The position numbers were made by a program, and so were the translations under genes. Below, piece by piece: positions 42,201 through 49,675 of a DNA stretch of 64,000 nt; position 1 is the first letter of the stretch; every line of letters starts with the position of its first letter. Under the pieces are notes generated by a model. That model saw only the letters and a list, made by a program, of their open reading frames with translations, was not told the origin of the DNA and did not search any database. Source of the stretch: Paenibacillus taichungensis (GTDB lineage: Bacteria; Bacillota; Bacilli; Paenibacillales; Paenibacillaceae); NCBI RefSeq assembly GCF_013359905.1, contig NZ_JABMCC010000115.1, forward strand, positions 124,001-188,000. Direction: 5' to 3'.

Positions 42201-43783
42201 CCATCGAACTGTATACCGAGAACGAGCAAGGGGATACATCACATAAGTTTGAGTATACGTTGTTGACCAAACCGGAAGCTCCCAAGGAAGTAGAATATCG
42301 TTCGACACAGGATAGCATACAACTTCAATTCGAAAAGAGCCATGTCAAGGGGGCCGAACAATTCATCATTGAACGTGACGGTGCGGAGATCGGCCGAGTG
42401 TCTGTTGACGAGCCTTATTACGAAGACCATGGGCTTGAGCCAGGTGTGAGTTATGTGTTTACCATCAAAACCGTAAATGCTTCGGGTAAGAGCGAGGTTG
42501 GCTTCAATCTAACAGCAGTAACACTACCAGGCAAAATTCCTTCTTCACCTCAAGTGGAAGAACGTACTCAGCATGGTGCAGATATTGTATGGGATATGAT
42601 TCCTGGGGCAGCAGGCTATCGCATCTATCAGAAAGACGAGTTGATTGCGACAACAATGGAAACGTCGATACATGTAACTGAATTGAAAAGTGCCCAGCAC
42701 TATTCCGACTTTTCTATTGTGCCTTTTAATGAAGCGGGAGACGGAGAGACAGTTAATGTACCTGAGTTCGAGACATTGCCATCAGAAGAATTCACTATTT
42801 CAGCGATCTCTCAGAGCACAAGCAGCATTGCGTTGAGTTGGAAGTTGGAATCTTTAAATGAAACGATCGTACTTTCCAGTAGTGGACGGGAGATTTATCG
42901 CGGAAAGGAACGAAGCTACATCTGGACAGGACTAACGGGCGGGCAGCGTTATGATGTCATATTGTGGACTGAAAATTCAGCCGGGGAAAAAAGTGAAAGC
43001 CAGCAGGCCACGGCTGTGACTATGCCATATCCACCTCCAAGCGGAAGTGGAGCTGGTTCACCTGTAACATCCTCCAAACCGGAGGATGTTCAGTCCGGAG
43101 CATCTCAGCCTGAGCAAAGTGACAAAGTAGAAGAAAAAGCCAAGAAAGAGATCAAGTTCATTGATATTGGTCAAACATTCAATAAAGATCAGATTATATG
43201 GCTGGCAGAGCAAAACATCATTCAAGGTGTGAGTGAAACCCGCTTCGAACCCCGTCGTCCCATTACAAGAGCTGAATTCACAGCACTTATTGTGCGATTA
43301 ATGGGTGTAGACACATCTGCCGAATATCAAAATGCTTTTCGGGATGTGAACGATCAGGATTGGTTTGCTCCTGAGATCGAAGCAGCCGTAAGTCGTGGTA
43401 TGGTACATGGCATGGGGAATGGCAAATTTGCTCCTTATGCGCTGGTAACCCGGGAACAGGCATCAAAGATCATTGCGAATGTTATTCGCAAAATTAAGCC
43501 GGAACCCGCAACTTCACGTCGTGCCTTTACGGATCAGATGGATGTGTCCGATTGGGCCAAAGAAGAGGTTGAAGAGCTTGCTGGAATGTACATGCTTACC
43601 GGGTACGAAGACGGCAGTTTCCGTCCCATGCAGCATCTGAGCAGATCCGAGGCGGCAGCCCTGATCTTCCGACTGAACAAACTGATCCGTATTATTGAAG
43701 AAAACCAAATTGTGGGAGACGACGGACCGAGTATAGACGCTAAGACTAAGACGTCAAAATCGGAAGTGAACGATATAGATTGA
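36254..43783 (+). CDS. Giant FN3/Ig-repeat SLH surface protein
   Basis: 2509 aa from TTG at 36254 (AAAAGGAGAG upstream); an open frame runs back to an ATG at 36137, but that would cross the terminator. The signal segment spans ~1-45. Then: a beta-rich domain of unknown type (~50-290); an Ig/cadherin-like domain (~290-380); two FN3; four or five OmpL47/Ig-like repeats (VDRTAPTPP..., SGxxLTQYRL, repeated 'DKTGP/ DKTAP' linkers; ~556-990); about fifteen FN3 repeats (~995-2265); a Ser/Gly/Glu/Lys linker; three SLH domains (~2300-2490). No catalytic domain is recognised. It is likely an S-layer-bound adhesin or carbohydrate/matrix-binding scaffold. Confidence 0.85.
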   Translation: MKKSEKRIKKQAEQLTKVVLAFALLSPQTLLVEWGSTAVMAEAVETISIVSDTSSMKAVQSSKVKVEMNSDGKYRIVLLPNTNVFYGGDTGNVSTIIDHNGTPVNFKSLPLNYYRINNNVIEMSRQKDNVEYILRVSIVNATSQGGYMKVELEAVNRSGSTLNLGGTFYWDTMVNGNDASPFEVIENGWRNYSGGVQVTAFYANTYNVVDADRIFMGQYNSPDNAQLTGGSSPSSFTPGQTVTATDTAAQFWWNGKATANQASRKFSTIVGIGPKNAPPSFALSAPSSGQTYYKGEQLQISGTTRDTDVGDLLTVKWSIDGGSENILTQMTATGSNQSFNTNYTLPDTLSDGAHTFQVWVMDDKGGVSSAGTVNFTVKSFVVPGTPSFTSVNNNNLTVNWDKKANDASVTYELKNVTTNQTFDTSTTNSRHVTGLTPNTQYSFAVRAKNTVGSYTGYSSSTSKFTLANAPSDAAVSQSGNSVTASWNNNGNPAGTNYKTEIRNSVGQVLASGTTSSTRTELALTGLADGLYNVYVAGVNGEGIQTAFTSAGQITKDTTGPTAPSIAADPSSWTKEDVLVTITAGSDALSGVQKTEYKLGIGGEWKKYTAPITVNSEGNTLIIARSIDAFGNTGQEASVTAQVDRTAPTPPVISLNPTEWTHSAVTVTLTAGTDEASGVDLTQYRLGGEGTWVDYREPFTINTEGITQIQARSVDRASNVSASTSANARIDKTGPDEPKVTLSDDEWTNQDVSFEISSGEDTGSGLAKSQYRLNEQGPWIDYTGEVKVTKEGQTTVYARSLDQVGNVSTVAKAIIRLDKTAPTEPVITLSQSGWSKEAVQFTIAGSIDEHAISYEYSLNGAPYIAGNSGAVSSNGPNVIRARARDAVGNVSMEISRTAYVDQVAPTITFTTNGQGWSDTSISATVQYEDHDSGINEISRLYSVTSSTVSPDNWNEARSNESVISIESEGIWYIHAKTMDVAGNTYETVSAPYQIQHKPQQPGNASVTQISETSAELTWDLPTGEWYTDGYQYEIINQTTGQSWTLDYPKHTLTDHSLSGGQVYDYEVRVRNHTGISDALSVRALTIPAAPGSLQVRKIDSQPELAEVHFDSVQGATAYRITAATSDGSIVFDQMISDSSNIPYMTNLVPGSIHTISVTALNESGAGESSRVGFLTLPAAPGEFAAVQIREHVISLGWETVTSATYYSLSRSGAGVYEGLETEYVDAGLDSGTEYSYELLAANETGEGPVTSLQKLLTLPGAIESLSIDNATTTSMHLSWDPVRSAERYEVFVNGEKRETLLAGTHEYLLTGLTAGTLVQVDVQAGNGSGQGQSNRVSGTTLPESPSGLHFVQPTETGATLRWDAVPGATKYRIVLEGQSYEISDTQIEVHQLSGSRHYTYQVEAGNAAGYSAPTSGKLLTLPTRPEGLKVTRTDETSIGVEWESVNTAESYIVSINGTEVGRTSGLAYRAEELLPGMEYLVEVQAVNTSGIGKSASLIRLSKPASPSEIVVEPGVHNANLSWAAVAGASEYVIQQGNKEIYRGTELTNLISGLEDGTMHHYTLVAVNRQGTPSEATGISILTLPEKPVEIKASEVSENSLSLDFTKTGVKGAAEYIIERNGREIARVDASETRFVDENLSPGTKYTYTIRAVNASGSGASLIYGITTQTLPLSSDGITVIKGTHFFDLAWEAVQGATAYEIRNQTTGQVQTVSEPSVHLVSLLDGTTYAFELIVMNEDGHRSSPVQVILMTKPISPQTASIAAVTDQSAKLDLSGSATRGAEQLIILRDGIEIDRIPADSTSYEDNDLTPGERYTYTVKTSNASGDSDAGFDVQLRTLPATITETLHPDVIEETKAVIKWEKVQGAEGYIVMIAEDEFTTITENDLTEVTLNGLTSAARYDQVQIIPYNTAGNGIPMFVAPFFTLPHVDSIEMKLYPETDHARLEWDFSYLNETFVVLMDGIELYKGKQKEYIVKELQGGTNYSIELYTENEQGDTSHKFEYTLLTKPEAPKEVEYRSTQDSIQLQFEKSHVKGAEQFIIERDGAEIGRVSVDEPYYEDHGLEPGVSYVFTIKTVNASGKSEVGFNLTAVTLPGKIPSSPQVEERTQHGADIVWDMIPGAAGYRIYQKDELIATTMETSIHVTELKSAQHYSDFSIVPFNEAGDGETVNVPEFETLPSEEFTISAISQSTSSIALSWKLESLNETIVLSSSGREIYRGKERSYIWTGLTGGQRYDVILWTENSAGEKSESQQATAVTMPYPPPSGSGAGSPVTSSKPEDVQSGASQPEQSDKVEEKAKKEIKFIDIGQTFNKDQIIWLAEQNIIQGVSETRFEPRRPITRAEFTALIVRLMGVDTSAEYQNAFRDVNDQDWFAPEIEAAVSRGMVHGMGNGKFAPYALVTREQASKIIANVIRKIKPEPATSRRAFTDQMDVSDWAKEEVEELAGMYMLTGYEDGSFRPMQHLSRSEAAALIFRLNKLIRIIEENQIVGDDGPSIDAKTKTSKSEVNDID

Positions 43784-43847
43784 ATTAAATGTTAATTCAT
43801 CATTTCATTCTCCTCAGCAACCACATTATCCGTTATTCGACTTTTAA

Positions 43848-43856
43848 TGTTATAAT
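43848..43856 (+). promoter_or_regulatory. Extended -10 promoter of treR
   Basis: TGTTATAAT is a consensus extended -10, about 45 bp before the treR start codon. The -35 region is weak. Confidence 0.5.
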
Positions 43857-43903
43857 AGGTTGCCAATATGATAAAAAAGGGTAATGGACAGTGGTGATGA
43901 ATG

Positions 43904-44614
43904 ATGAATAATAAATTTATCCGAATCTATGAAGATATTGCAGCTCGTATTCGGACTGGAGAAATTGAAGCAGGTACGTTGCTTCCCTCGGAACTTGATT
44001 TATCGGAAAGTTATCAAACGTCTAGAGAGACGATTCGCAAAGCGCTGAAAATGCTGTCTGAAGAAGGTTATATTCAGAAAATTCAAGGTAAGGGCTCCAT
44101 TGTGCTGGATATACGTAAAATTGATTTTCCTATTTCAGGCCTCGTTAGCTTCAAGGAACTGGCTAAAAAAATGGGACATCGGGCCAAAACGTACGTTAAA
44201 GTTTTTGAAGAGAAAAAGGTTGATCAAGCCTTGTTCAAGAAAATCAATTTTGGTCTGAATGAAAAGGTCTGGGAGATCAGACGTGTACGGAAAGTGGATG
44301 GCGAACATGTCATTCTGGATAAGGACCATATAAGCCAGAAGCTTATCCCTGGTTTGAGCAAGGAAATATGTAATGACTCCATCTTTGAGTACATTGAGGA
44401 GGAGCTCGGGCTGACCATCTCTTTTGCCAAAAAGGAAATTTTGGTGGAGGAGCCTACCGCTGAGGATAGGGAATTGCTTGATCTCGAAGGGTTCCACAAT
44501 GTAGTTGTGGTTAGGAGCCAGGTTTACCTGGAGGATGCCAGTCAATTCCAGTTCACAGAGGCAAGGCATCGCCCGGACAAGTTCAGATTTGTGGACTTTG
44601 CCCGGCGTAGATGA
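43904..44614 (+). CDS. treR: GntR-family trehalose operon repressor
   Basis: 236-237 aa (ATG at 43901 or 43904). The N-terminal GntR winged helix (~8-72) has LLPSELDLSESYQTSRETIRKALKMLSEEGYIQK. The UTRA effector domain follows, with the TreR-typical blocks SGLVSFKELAKKMG, RRVRKVDGEHVILDKDHI, and C-terminal RSQVYLEDASQFQFTEARHRPDKFRFVDFARR. TreR responds to trehalose-6-phosphate and represses treP/treA. Neither gene is adjacent here, so it acts at a distance or its specificity differs. Specific TreR versus another HutC/UTRA regulator is called from the C-terminal motif. Confidence 0.87.
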   Translation: MNNKFIRIYEDIAARIRTGEIEAGTLLPSELDLSESYQTSRETIRKALKMLSEEGYIQKIQGKGSIVLDIRKIDFPISGLVSFKELAKKMGHRAKTYVKVFEEKKVDQALFKKINFGLNEKVWEIRRVRKVDGEHVILDKDHISQKLIPGLSKEICNDSIFEYIEEELGLTISFAKKEILVEEPTAEDRELLDLEGFHNVVVVRSQVYLEDASQFQFTEARHRPDKFRFVDFARRR

Positions 44615-44640
44615 TATCCATTGACCATGCATATGAAACA

Positions 44641-44692
44641 GAGAGTACCTATTCACTTCTTTTAGGGGTGAACGAGGTGCTCTCTTTGTTTT
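44641..44692 (+). terminator. Rho-independent terminator after treR
   Basis: GAGAG.ACCT / AGGT.CTCTC outer stem with inner TTCAC/GGTGAA pairing, then a T-rich tail. The following 180-bp leader of the mannanase gene is AT-rich. Confidence 0.8.
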
Positions 44693-44727
44693 GAACAAAA
44701 TAAATTCCTTATCATGGTAAAAACAAC

Positions 44728-44756
44728 TTGACCAGTAAGCGTTTTCATTTTATTAT
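44728..44756 (+). promoter_or_regulatory. SigA promoter with embedded cre site (mannanase gene)
   Basis: TTGACC at 44728 and TATTAT at 44751 with a 17-bp spacer. The spacer contains AGTAAGCGTTTTCA (44734-44747), matching 13 of 14 positions of the CcpA cre consensus. This placement would block RNA polymerase and give carbon catabolite repression. A leader of about 165 nt follows. Confidence 0.65.
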
Positions 44757-44928
44757 ATGTCCATAACCTTAACGATTAAGTAAATTAAATTAAATTATGT
44801 GTACTACATAAAGTTATTTATTTATAATAATAACTTTACAAAATTATGATTTGCTTTTGATTTTAGTTAACTTATTGCCTTGAGCAGGGTTAATTGAAAT
44901 AAACAAAAAATGTAGGAGGTTCTAACGA

Positions 44929-45906
44929 ATGGTCAAGTTGCAAAAGTGTACAGTCTTTATCGTAATTGCTGCACTTATGTTGGTGATTCTGGGGAGTGCT
45001 GCCCCCAAAGCGTCTGCTGCTACAGGATTTTATGTAAACGGAGGCAAATTGTACGATTCCACTGGCAAGGCATTTGTTATGAGAGGTGTCAATCATGGAC
45101 ATTCATGGTTTAAGAACGACCTGAACACGGCGATTCCTGCGATTGTCAAAACAGGTGCCAACACCGTACGGATTGTGCTCTCCAATGGCGTGCAGTACAC
45201 CAAAGACGATCTGAACTCTGTTAAGAACATCATTAATGTTGTAAGCGCAAACAAAATGATTGCGGTGCTTGAAGTACATGATGCAACAGGTAAGGATGAC
45301 TATAATTCGTTGGATGCAGCAGTGAATTACTGGATTAGCATCAAGGAAGCACTCATTGGTAAAGAAGACAGAGTTATCGTAAATATCGCGAACGAATGGT
45401 ATGGAACATGGAATGGTAGTGCCTGGGCTGACGGATACAAAAAAGCAATTCCGAAGCTGAGAAATGCCGGTATTAACAATACATTAATCGTGGATGCAGC
45501 GGGCTGGGGGCAGTACCCGCAATCCATCGTGGATTATGGACAAAGTGTATTTGCAGCCGATTCGCAGAAAAACACCGTATTCTCGATTCACATGTATGAA
45601 TATGCCGGTAAAGATGCGGCAACCGTTAAATCCAATATGGAAAGCGTATTGAACAAAGGTCTTGCCCTGATCATCGGTGAGTTCGGTGGATACCACACGA
45701 ATGGGGACGTCGATGAATATGCGATCATGAAATATGGTCAGGAAAAAGGGGTAGGCTGGCTCGCATGGTCCTGGTATGGCAACTCTGATTTGAACTATTT
45801 GGACTTGGCTACGGGTCCTAACGGAAGTTTGACATCCTTTGGAAACACAGTCGTTAACGATACTTATGGAATTAAAAACACTTCAAAAAAAGCAGGGATC
45901 TACTAG
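44929..45906 (+). CDS. Secreted GH5 beta-mannanase (GH5_8-like)
   Basis: 325 aa. The signal peptide ends near ASAAT (residue ~31). A GH5 TIM barrel fills the rest: FYVNGGKLYDSTGKAFVMRGVNHGHSWF at the start matches Bacillus endo-beta-1,4-mannanases. Likely acid/base is Glu156 in NIANEWYG and nucleophile Glu251 in IIGEFGGYH. No carbohydrate-binding module is attached. It would hydrolyse mannan or galactomannan outside the cell. TAGGAGG stands about 9 nt before the ATG. The gene has its own promoter with an embedded cre-like site and its own terminator. Confidence 0.9.
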   Translation: MVKLQKCTVFIVIAALMLVILGSAAPKASAATGFYVNGGKLYDSTGKAFVMRGVNHGHSWFKNDLNTAIPAIVKTGANTVRIVLSNGVQYTKDDLNSVKNIINVVSANKMIAVLEVHDATGKDDYNSLDAAVNYWISIKEALIGKEDRVIVNIANEWYGTWNGSAWADGYKKAIPKLRNAGINNTLIVDAAGWGQYPQSIVDYGQSVFAADSQKNTVFSIHMYEYAGKDAATVKSNMESVLNKGLALIIGEFGGYHTNGDVDEYAIMKYGQEKGVGWLAWSWYGNSDLNYLDLATGPNGSLTSFGNTVVNDTYGIKNTSKKAGIY

Positions 45907-45990
45907 GATATATAGGGTCTAGCTTTTCGAAAAAGATTCATCCAATCAACTAGCGATATTAAGCTTATTCTGACCCAAAAATCTCTTCCA

Positions 45991-46022
45991 AACACTCTGA
46001 CCAACACGTCAGGGTGTTTTTT
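45991..46022 (+). terminator. Rho-independent terminator after the mannanase gene
   Basis: AACACTCTGA pairs with TCAGGGTGTT (one wobble) and is followed by T residues. Confidence 0.88.
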
Positions 46023-46082
46023 ATTGAAAGAAAAATCATTAAAACAGAACTCTTTTGAATTTTTCCGTTTATATTTAAAATC

Positions 46083-46101
46083 TTTTGTTTTCAAAACAAA
46101 A
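46083..46101. promoter_or_regulatory. Candidate rhamnose operon operator
   Basis: TTTTGTTTT-C-AAAACAAAA is a perfect 9-bp inverted repeat about 55 bp before the first rhamnose gene. It covers a promoter-like TTGTTT whose -10 would be GATAAA near 46109. It is similar in style to operators of DeoR-family sugar repressors such as RhaR. No regulator gene is adjacent. Confidence 0.55.
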
Positions 46102-46155
46102 CAAAGATGATAAACTCTGATTAGGAATAAAACAAACATTATCGGAGGGGAACAA

Positions 46156-48225
46156 ATGGTACAGAGTTTATGGAATTCATCACAGGCTTCGGAGAAAACA
46201 ACCGGACTGGAGCAACTGGTCTACCGATCCAATTTGATTGGGTCAGATCGTCGTGTATGTAACATTTTCGGAGGCAACACGTCTACCAAAACGACGGTGA
46301 AAGATTTTCGCGGCCGTGATATAGAAGTGATGTATGTAAAAGGCAGTGGATCTGACCTGGCTTCCATGCAGGCGAAACATTTTACAGGCCTTGGACTCGA
46401 AGATATTCGTCCATTAATCGAACGTGAATCCATGTCGGATGAAGAGATGGTCGAATACCTGGGTCATTGCATGATCGATTCCAAACACCCGCGTGCATCC
46501 ATTGAGACGTTGCTGCATGCATTCCTTCCATATAAACATGTGGACCATACCCATCCGGATGCGATTATTAGTCTGTGTTGTGCAGATAACGGAAAAGAAC
46601 TGGCGAAAGAGATTTACGGGGATCGATTTGTTTGGGTTCCTTATGTGCGTCCCGGATTCACACTATCCAAGATGATTGCTGAAAGCGTATTCTCGAATCC
46701 AAATGCCGAACTGGTTCTGATGGAGAAGCACGGACTTGTGACTTGGGGAGAAACATCGGAAGAATGTTACGCGCAGACGATCAAAATTATTAATGAAGCG
46801 GAAGCCTTCATTGAAGCACGTGTTGACGAAGGAAGCCTGTTTGGCGGAGAGAAGCATCCTGCGCTTGAGGCAGAAGTTCGTCGCCAGATCGTATCCAAAG
46901 TAATGCCAACCATTCGGGGAGCGGTATCCGATAGCAAAAAAATGATTTTGTCCTTTGACGATCAGGAGGATGTGCTTGCCTTTGTTGGTGGAGTGGATTC
47001 GCCGAAGTTGTCACAGGTAGGTGCGGCGTGCCCGGATCATTTGGTGCATACCAAAGTGGTACCTCTATTCATCGATTGGACACCGGACGCGGAGGATATT
47101 GAAGGGCTGAAATCCAAGCTGGTGGAAGGCGTGGCCGCCTACAAAGAACAATATCAACAATATTTTGAGAGCAACAAAAATGATGGCGACGTGATGTTTG
47201 AAGCCGCACCTCGCGTCATTCTTATCCCAGGTGTGGGCATGATCAACACAGGCAAGAGCTGGGCACTATCCCAGGTAAGCGGTGCGTTGTATCATAGAGC
47301 CATTGCCGTGATGCGCGGTGCGACGAGTCTGGGCCAATTCGTATCCCTCAGCGCCAATGAATCCTATAATGTGGAGTACTGGCCGCTTGAGCTTTACAAA
47401 TTATCGCTGGCTCCCGCGGAGACTGAGTTTTCCCGCAAAGTGGCGTTTATTACCGGTGGTGCCGGTGGAATTGGAAGTGAAACCGCACGCAGATTGGTAT
47501 CCGAAGGGGCACATGTCGTTCTCGCGGACCTTAACCTTGAAGGGGCTCAGAAGGTAGCTCAGGAAATTAACGATCAATATGGTGCTAATCGCGCATATGC
47601 ATTGAAGATGGATGTAACAGATGAGGAAGCCGTGCAATCTGCGTATGCCGAAGTTGCCGTACAATATGGCGGCGTGGATATTATTGTGAACAATGCAGGC
47701 CTGGCTACCTCCAGTCCATTTGACGAAACATCGTTGAAGGAGTGGAACTTGAACATGAACGTGCTGGGTACAGGGTACTTCCTCGTGGCGCGTGAAGCCT
47801 TCAAGTTGATGAAACAGCAAGGGATTGGCGGTAGTATGGTATTTATCGGGTCCAAAAACTCAGTTTATGCAGGGAAAAGCGCCTCAGCTTACAGCTCAGC
47901 CAAAGCACTCGAGGCTCATTTGGCCCGCTGCATTGCGGCTGAAGGTGGGGAATACGGCATTCGTGTAAATACGATTCTCCCCGATGCCATCCTGCAAGGT
48001 TCAGCGATCTGGAACGGTTCATGGAGAAATGAACGTGCAGCAGCCTATGGTATCGAACCGGACCAACTGGAAGAATATTATCGTAAACGTACAACTTTGC
48101 TCGTCAATATTTATCCGAGAGATATTGCGGAAGGCATCGCCTTTTTTGCCTCTTCCAAATCGGAAAAAACAACAGGTTGCATGATGACGATTGATGGCGG
48201 TGTTCCAGCAGCATTTACACGATAA
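46156..48225 (+). CDS. Bifunctional rhamnulose-1-phosphate aldolase / lactaldehyde dehydrogenase (RhaEW-type)
   Basis: 689 aa. The N-terminal half (~1-420) is a class II aldolase (NIFGGNTSTKTTV; HVDHTHPDAI with metal ligands; LMEKHGLVTWG). The C-terminal half (~425-689) is an SDR with nucleotide loop TGGAGGIGSE, NNAG, and YSSAK catalytic residues. This fusion is known from Bacillus YuxG/RhaEW, which splits rhamnulose-1-phosphate into dihydroxyacetone phosphate and L-lactaldehyde and converts the latter. GGAGGGG precedes the ATG. rhaA follows after 18 bp in one operon. Regulation is probably at the palindrome 46083-46101. Confidence 0.92.
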   Translation: MVQSLWNSSQASEKTTGLEQLVYRSNLIGSDRRVCNIFGGNTSTKTTVKDFRGRDIEVMYVKGSGSDLASMQAKHFTGLGLEDIRPLIERESMSDEEMVEYLGHCMIDSKHPRASIETLLHAFLPYKHVDHTHPDAIISLCCADNGKELAKEIYGDRFVWVPYVRPGFTLSKMIAESVFSNPNAELVLMEKHGLVTWGETSEECYAQTIKIINEAEAFIEARVDEGSLFGGEKHPALEAEVRRQIVSKVMPTIRGAVSDSKKMILSFDDQEDVLAFVGGVDSPKLSQVGAACPDHLVHTKVVPLFIDWTPDAEDIEGLKSKLVEGVAAYKEQYQQYFESNKNDGDVMFEAAPRVILIPGVGMINTGKSWALSQVSGALYHRAIAVMRGATSLGQFVSLSANESYNVEYWPLELYKLSLAPAETEFSRKVAFITGGAGGIGSETARRLVSEGAHVVLADLNLEGAQKVAQEINDQYGANRAYALKMDVTDEEAVQSAYAEVAVQYGGVDIIVNNAGLATSSPFDETSLKEWNLNMNVLGTGYFLVAREAFKLMKQQGIGGSMVFIGSKNSVYAGKSASAYSSAKALEAHLARCIAAEGGEYGIRVNTILPDAILQGSAIWNGSWRNERAAAYGIEPDQLEEYYRKRTTLLVNIYPRDIAEGIAFFASSKSEKTTGCMMTIDGGVPAAFTR

Positions 48226-48243
48226 TAAGGAGGGTTCTCGCAC

Positions 48244-49515
48244 ATGGAAAATCAGGTCAAGCAAGCATATGAAGCAGCCAAATCATTATATGCCCAGCAT
48301 GGAATTGATACGGATGAAGTGCTGAAGAAACTCGCGGAGATCAAAGTGTCTGTACACTGTTGGCAAGGGGACGATGTGAAAGGTTTTCTGAATAAAGACG
48401 GGGAACTTACGGGCGGAATATCCGTTACAGGTCAATATCCGGGGGCTGCAACGACACCTGCAGAGCTTCGGGAAGATCTGGAGCAAGCCTTCTCGATGAT
48501 TCCCGGCAAACATAAGGTCAATTTGCATGCCATCTATGCGGATACGGACGAACAAGTGGAGCTGGATCGAATTGAGCCGAAGCATTATGAGAATTGGGTG
48601 AAATGGGCCAAAGAACAGGGGCTCGGTCTGGATTTTAATCCAACCTGCTTTTCCCATGAAAAATCAAGTGACGGCTTCACGCTAAGTCATTCCGATCCGG
48701 AGATTCGCAAGTTCTGGATTGATCATTGCAAAGCATCCCGCCGCATTGGCGCATACTTTGGTGAGCAGCTGGGTCAGACCTGTGTAACCAATGTGTGGGT
48801 ACCAGACGGGTTCAAGGATAATCCGGTTGATCGGATGACACCGCGGAAGCGGTTGAAAGATTCACTTGATGAAGTGTTTGCCGAGAAGCTTGATCCGAAG
48901 TATCATCTGGATGCGGTCGAGAGTAAGCTGTTTGGGCTCGGTTCCGAAGCGTATGTCGTTGGTTCTCATGAATTCTATATGGGCTATGGACTGCAAAATG
49001 ATACGTTAATCTGTCTCGATGCCGGACATTTCCACCCAACGGAAGTCATTTCCAACAAACTGTCTTCACTTGCCCTGTTTACCAACGGCATTCTGCTGCA
49101 TGTCAGCCGTCCAATGCGTTGGGACAGTGACCATGTTGTCATTATGGATGATGAGTTGCTGGAAATTGCCCGCGAATTGGTACGTCATGATCTGCTTCCA
49201 ACGACACATATCGGACTCGATTTCTTTGATGGAAGCATCAACCGGGTTGCTGCGTGGGTAGTTGGCACACGCAACACGATTAAAGCACTGCTGCGTGCGA
49301 TGTTGGAACCTGTGGATGCTCTAAAATCAGCCGAGCTGCAAGGGGATTACACCCTTCGCCTGGCTTTGACAGAAGAGTTTAAGACCTATCCTTTCGGCGC
49401 GATCTGGGATTATTATTGCGCCCAGCAGAAGGTACCTGTACGTGAACAGTGGATCGCTGAGATCAAAACCTATGAGCAGGAAGTTTTGCTTCAACGAGAT
49501 AAATCTTTCGTATAG
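48244..49515 (+). CDS. rhaA: L-rhamnose isomerase
   Basis: 423 aa, full length. The N-terminus VKQAYEAAKSLYAQHGIDTDEVLKKLAEIKVSVHCWQGDDVKGF is typical. Metal and substrate residues lie in LDFNPTCFSHEKSSDGFTLSHSD, DAGHFHPTEVISNK and GLDFFDGSINRVAAWVVG. It converts L-rhamnose to L-rhamnulose in the cytoplasm. It lies 18 bp downstream of the aldolase/dehydrogenase gene with AAGGAGG before its ATG. The kinase needed between the two steps (RhaB) and a mutarotase are not in the window. A terminator follows. Confidence 0.96.
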   Translation: MENQVKQAYEAAKSLYAQHGIDTDEVLKKLAEIKVSVHCWQGDDVKGFLNKDGELTGGISVTGQYPGAATTPAELREDLEQAFSMIPGKHKVNLHAIYADTDEQVELDRIEPKHYENWVKWAKEQGLGLDFNPTCFSHEKSSDGFTLSHSDPEIRKFWIDHCKASRRIGAYFGEQLGQTCVTNVWVPDGFKDNPVDRMTPRKRLKDSLDEVFAEKLDPKYHLDAVESKLFGLGSEAYVVGSHEFYMGYGLQNDTLICLDAGHFHPTEVISNKLSSLALFTNGILLHVSRPMRWDSDHVVIMDDELLEIARELVRHDLLPTTHIGLDFFDGSINRVAAWVVGTRNTIKALLRAMLEPVDALKSAELQGDYTLRLALTEEFKTYPFGAIWDYYCAQQKVPVREQWIAEIKTYEQEVLLQRDKSFV

Positions 49516-49524
49516 TATTATGTA

Positions 49525-49562
49525 GGCCACGGTGGAGATGTTCTCCGCTGTGGCTTTTTTTG
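49525..49562 (+). terminator. Rho-independent terminator after rhaA
   Basis: GCCACGG..GAGA pairs with TCTCC.CTGTGGC, followed by seven T residues. Confidence 0.88.
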
Positions 49563-49675
49563 CAGGAAACAGCTCAGAAATGCATAACTGCGGTCAGAAT
49601 TTCCATACTAAAAATACATAGAAAAATGTAAAGCATCAATGTTATTACTGCAACGCAGAGGAGGATGCATCCGAT

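Noticed and set aside
37390..43060. Repeated sequence in the giant gene considered as a CRISPR array or DNA repeat
   Set aside because: The repetition is at protein-domain level (FN3 and Ig-like units) with diverged DNA, and there are no uniform repeats and spacers.
46156..48225. Assembly artefact or frameshift fusing two genes (aldolase plus SDR)
   Set aside because: The same fusion is an established bifunctional rhamnose enzyme in bacilli, and both halves are complete in one continuous frame.
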